A DNA stretch of 8,868 bases. Source: Clostridia bacterium (GTDB lineage: Bacteria > Bacillota > Clostridia > UBA1381). This document shows positions 7,920-8,868 of this stretch, one piece after another (position 1 is the stretch's first letter; each line of letters begins with the position of its first letter). The notes under the pieces were generated by a model, which searched no databases, was not told the origin of the DNA, and saw only the letters and a program-made list of their open reading frames with translations. The translations under genes and the position numbers were made by a program. Location: assembly GCA_017420825.1 (NCBI GenBank), contig JAFQNU010000239.1, positions 1 to 8,868 of the forward strand, written 5' to 3'.

Positions 7920-7951
7920 CATATTTTTATTTTTTTCTGTATTAAAAAGTA

Positions 7952-7980
7952 TAGACAAAACAAAAAGACTATGCTATAAT
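7952..7980 (+). promoter_or_regulatory. Strong extended -10 promoter of the structured RNA
   Basis: TAGACA (7952-7957) and a perfect TATAAT (7975-7980) are separated by 17 bp, and TG at 7972-7973 makes an extended -10 (TGCTATAAT). Transcription should start at about 7985-7988, inside the left arm of the long inverted repeat. It is back to back with the minus-strand promoter at 7891-7919. Confidence 0.75.
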
Positions 7981-7982
7981 AG

Positions 7983-8105
7983 TAGTTGACAGTCAAAACT
8001 TAATAAATGTTTTAATATTCACGTGTTTTTTTATTTCGGTAAAAATGCATGGCTTTTTTCGCATGTGGATATTAAACTACTGTGTGAAGTTTTGACTGTC
8101 AACTA
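7983..8105. repeat. Long-range perfect 19-bp inverted repeat
   Basis: The left arm TAGTTGACAGTCAAAACTT (7983-8001) is the exact reverse complement of 8087-8105. Each arm also contains a small palindrome, TTGACAGTCAA. An inner imperfect pair follows: about 8010-8025 with about 8063-8079, roughly 16 bp with one bulged T and G-U wobbles. I see no clear target-site duplication outside the arms and no second copy in the window, so an RNA stem is preferred over a miniature transposable element. Confidence 0.9.
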
Positions 8106-8153
8106 AACTAAGTCCTGCATTTTTCGGTGCATGGCTTGGCTGTGCACTTTTTT
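7987..8153 (+). ncRNA. Candidate structured non-coding RNA of about 165 nt
   Basis: It starts at a strong promoter (7952-7980) and ends at an intrinsic terminator (8127-8153), with no credible coding frame between. The predicted fold is a long rod. A closing stem of at least 14 bp is formed by the 7983-8105 inverted repeat. An internal loop follows (about 8002-8009 against 8080-8086), then a second stem of about 16 bp, and an apical region with a small hairpin, TTTTTA-TTTCGG-TAAAAA (about 8028-8045). A rod with an internal bubble is reminiscent of 6S RNA, but I recognise no 6S sequence signature. A leader or attenuator RNA is the main alternative. The start and the fold are inferred by eye. 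Confidence 0.6.
8127..8153 (+). terminator. Intrinsic terminator of the structured RNA
   Basis: GTGCATGGC (8127-8135; first base also able to pair as G-U) and GCTGTGCAC (8139-8147) form a 9-bp stem with two G-U wobbles around a TTG loop. A T-run (8148-8153) follows directly. Taking the first base as G8127, the outer T8128-A8146 to C8135-G8139 pairs are the solid core. Its left arm is repeated in the apical part of the RNA (8046-8053). Confidence 0.72.
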
Positions 8154-8172
8154 AATTATGCAAATAAAAATA

Positions 8173-8253
8173 AGGAGGGTAGAAATTACATACCTGCATA
8201 TTAACAAGTGCGCAAAAAACATTAGCTCTGAACTGTTTTGCAACACCGCATGA
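8173..8253 (+). other. Orphan Shine-Dalgarno with a 22-codon AUU-initiated frame
   Basis: AGGAGG (8173-8178) is followed 6 nt later by ATT (8185-8187), which opens a 22-codon frame ending at TGA (8251-8253). The peptide would read ITYLHINKCAKNISSELF and then CNTA, with two cysteines. AUU is a very rare start codon, and no ATG, GTG or TTG sits at usable spacing. It could be a decayed small gene whose ATG was lost, a leader peptide, or a chance purine run. A weak hairpin (GCAAAA 8212-8217 with TTTTGC 8236-8241) lies inside it. Confidence 0.25.
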
Positions 8254-8257
8254 ACAA

Positions 8258-8286
8258 AGCCGCCTTACTTATAACGCAAGGCGGCT
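8258..8286 (-). terminator. Intrinsic terminator of the ThuA-like gene
   Basis: AGCCGCCTT (8258-8266) pairs with AAGGCGGCT (8278-8286), a G/C-rich 9-bp stem with an 11-nt loop. On the minus strand it begins 8 nt after the stop codon and is followed by TTTGTT, a short U-tract. No T-run follows on the plus strand, so it should act mainly on minus-strand transcription. Confidence 0.75.
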
Positions 8287-8294
8287 CTCACTAA

Positions 8295-8868
8295 TTATTT
8301 ACCTATCTTTTCAACATGAGGACATTCAAGCTTATCTGCTCTGTTAACAGGCACTGCCCATCTTACAGCATTTTTTATAACCTTTTGAACGCTCTCATTA
8401 TAATATACAGGATATGATTCATGTCCCGGTTGGAAATAGAATATTTTACCATTTCCTCTTGTATAGCAACAGCCTGATCTGAATACTTCTCCTCCCTCAT
8501 ACCAGCCGAGGAATACAAGTGCCTCAGGCTCAGGAATACCAAACGGCTCGCCATACATTTCCTCATCGTCTATTTCAAAATATTTATCAATTCCCTGTGC
8601 AATAGGATGTCCCGGATTAACAACCCATACCCTTTCCAAATCTCCGTCTTCTCTCCAACAAAGATTACAGGTTGTACCCATTAATCTCTTAAAAGGCTTT
8701 GAGTGGTGTGCAGAATGTAGGAATATCATTCCCATTCCCTTTAACACTGCCTCCTGAACTCTGTCTACTATTTCTTCAGGAACCTCATGATGTGCCATAT
8801 GTCCCCACCAGATTAAAACATCTGTGCTGTCGATAACGTCCTGTGTAAGACCACATTCAGGCTCGTCA
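8295..8868 (-). CDS. ThuA-like (trehalose utilisation) domain protein, 5' part beyond window
   Basis: The frame runs open through the right edge: residues DEPECGLTQDVIDSTDVLIW precede the internal Met at 8796-8798, and these are typical ThuA sequence. That Met is therefore not the start. About 190 residues are visible, and roughly 50 N-terminal residues are probably missing. Family segments are WWGHMAHHEV, GMGMIFLHSAHHSKPFKRLM, HPIAQGI, EEMYGEPFGIPEPE, RSGCCYTRGNGKIFYF followed by QPGHESYP, and AVRWAVP. ThuA-like proteins have a class-I glutamine amidotransferase-like fold and are linked by genetics to trehalose or related disaccharide use; their reaction is not firmly settled, so a function beyond sugar metabolism is not claimed. 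It is cytoplasmic as far as visible. It ends in a terminator at 8258-8286 and faces the structured RNA unit tail to tail. Confidence 0.92.
   Translation of the reverse strand, partial: DEPECGLTQDVIDSTDVLIWWGHMAHHEVPEEIVDRVQEAVLKGMGMIFLHSAHHSKPFKRLMGTTCNLCWREDGDLERVWVVNPGHPIAQGIDKYFEIDDEEMYGEPFGIPEPEALVFLGWYEGGEVFRSGCCYTRGNGKIFYFQPGHESYPVYYNESVQKVIKNAVRWAVPVNRADKLECPHVEKIGK

Larger units (their letters stand above)
7856..8294. other. 439-bp intergenic region without a recognisable protein gene
   Basis: From left to right it holds the minus-strand promoter of the 605-residue protein and a T-rich stretch (7921-7940). Then come a plus-strand promoter, a structured RNA with its terminator, an orphan Shine-Dalgarno with a 22-codon AUU frame, and the terminator of the ThuA-like gene. 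Both strands were read; no ATG/GTG/TTG frame of convincing length was found in it. Confidence 0.7.

Noticed and set aside
7983..8105. Miniature inverted-repeat transposable element
   Set aside because: Terminal arms are compatible, but there is no clear target duplication beyond a possible TA and no second copy here. The promoter and terminator placement fits an RNA gene better. Other genomic copies would reopen this.
8258..8286. Bidirectional action of the terminator at 8258-8286
   Set aside because: No T-run follows the stem on the plus strand, so only minus-strand termination is claimed.
8250..8294. Short plus-strand ATG frame of 14 codons (ATG at 8250)
   Set aside because: It lacks a ribosome binding site and runs through the terminator hairpin of the ThuA-like gene.
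8796..8798. Met at 8798 as start of the ThuA-like protein
   Set aside because: The same frame continues with clear family sequence to the window edge, and no ribosome binding site precedes this Met.
1..8868. tRNA or rRNA genes, CRISPR array, insertion sequence
   Set aside because: No cloverleaf, conserved rRNA segment, regularly spaced direct repeats or transposase frame was seen.

Overview
The window is A+T-rich, with standard bacterial codons, strong AGGAGG-type ribosome binding sites, secreted proteins anchored by S-layer homology (SLH) domains and no sign of an outer membrane. This points to a Gram-positive anaerobe of the Clostridia, plausibly a gut carbohydrate degrader. The lineage is inferred from gene style; there is no rRNA or other marker.

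Layout: bases 1-4898 hold a two-gene minus-strand operon of large exported SLH proteins. The promoter-proximal gene (1503-4898) encodes a predicted beta-propeller / Ig-like / helical-repeat protein with three C-terminal SLH domains. The second gene (1483 to beyond the left edge) encodes an exported protein with divergent SLH domains at its N-terminus. A 269-bp divergent intergenic region (4899-5167) carries two back-to-back promoters and two overlapping palindromes. An AraC-family regulator (5168-6037, plus strand) reads away from the SLH operon and converges, with no gap, on a cytoplasmic 605-residue protein (6038-7855, minus strand). That protein looks like an alpha-toroid plus beta-sandwich of the polysaccharide-lyase or uronate-processing kind. 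One hairpin covering both stop codons can terminate transcription in both directions.

The 439 bp from 7856 to 8294 contain no recognisable protein gene but are dense in signals. There is a minus-strand promoter for the 605-residue protein and a strong plus-strand extended -10 promoter. The latter leads into an apparent structured RNA: a long-range 19-bp perfect inverted repeat, an inner stem of about 16 bp, then an intrinsic terminator. Past the terminator lie a textbook Shine-Dalgarno with no normal start codon and the terminator of the last gene. The right edge holds the 3' part of a ThuA-like gene (minus strand), cut by the window end.

Reading the genes together (inference): an AraC regulator with a cupin-type sensing domain, a lyase-like cytoplasmic enzyme, a ThuA-like protein and surface SLH proteins fit a cell-surface / sugar-acid utilisation neighbourhood, although no substrate can be assigned. 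The most novel-looking item is the structured RNA at about 7987-8153, whose apical segment repeats the left arm of its own terminator and so could act as an antiterminator or pseudoknot partner.
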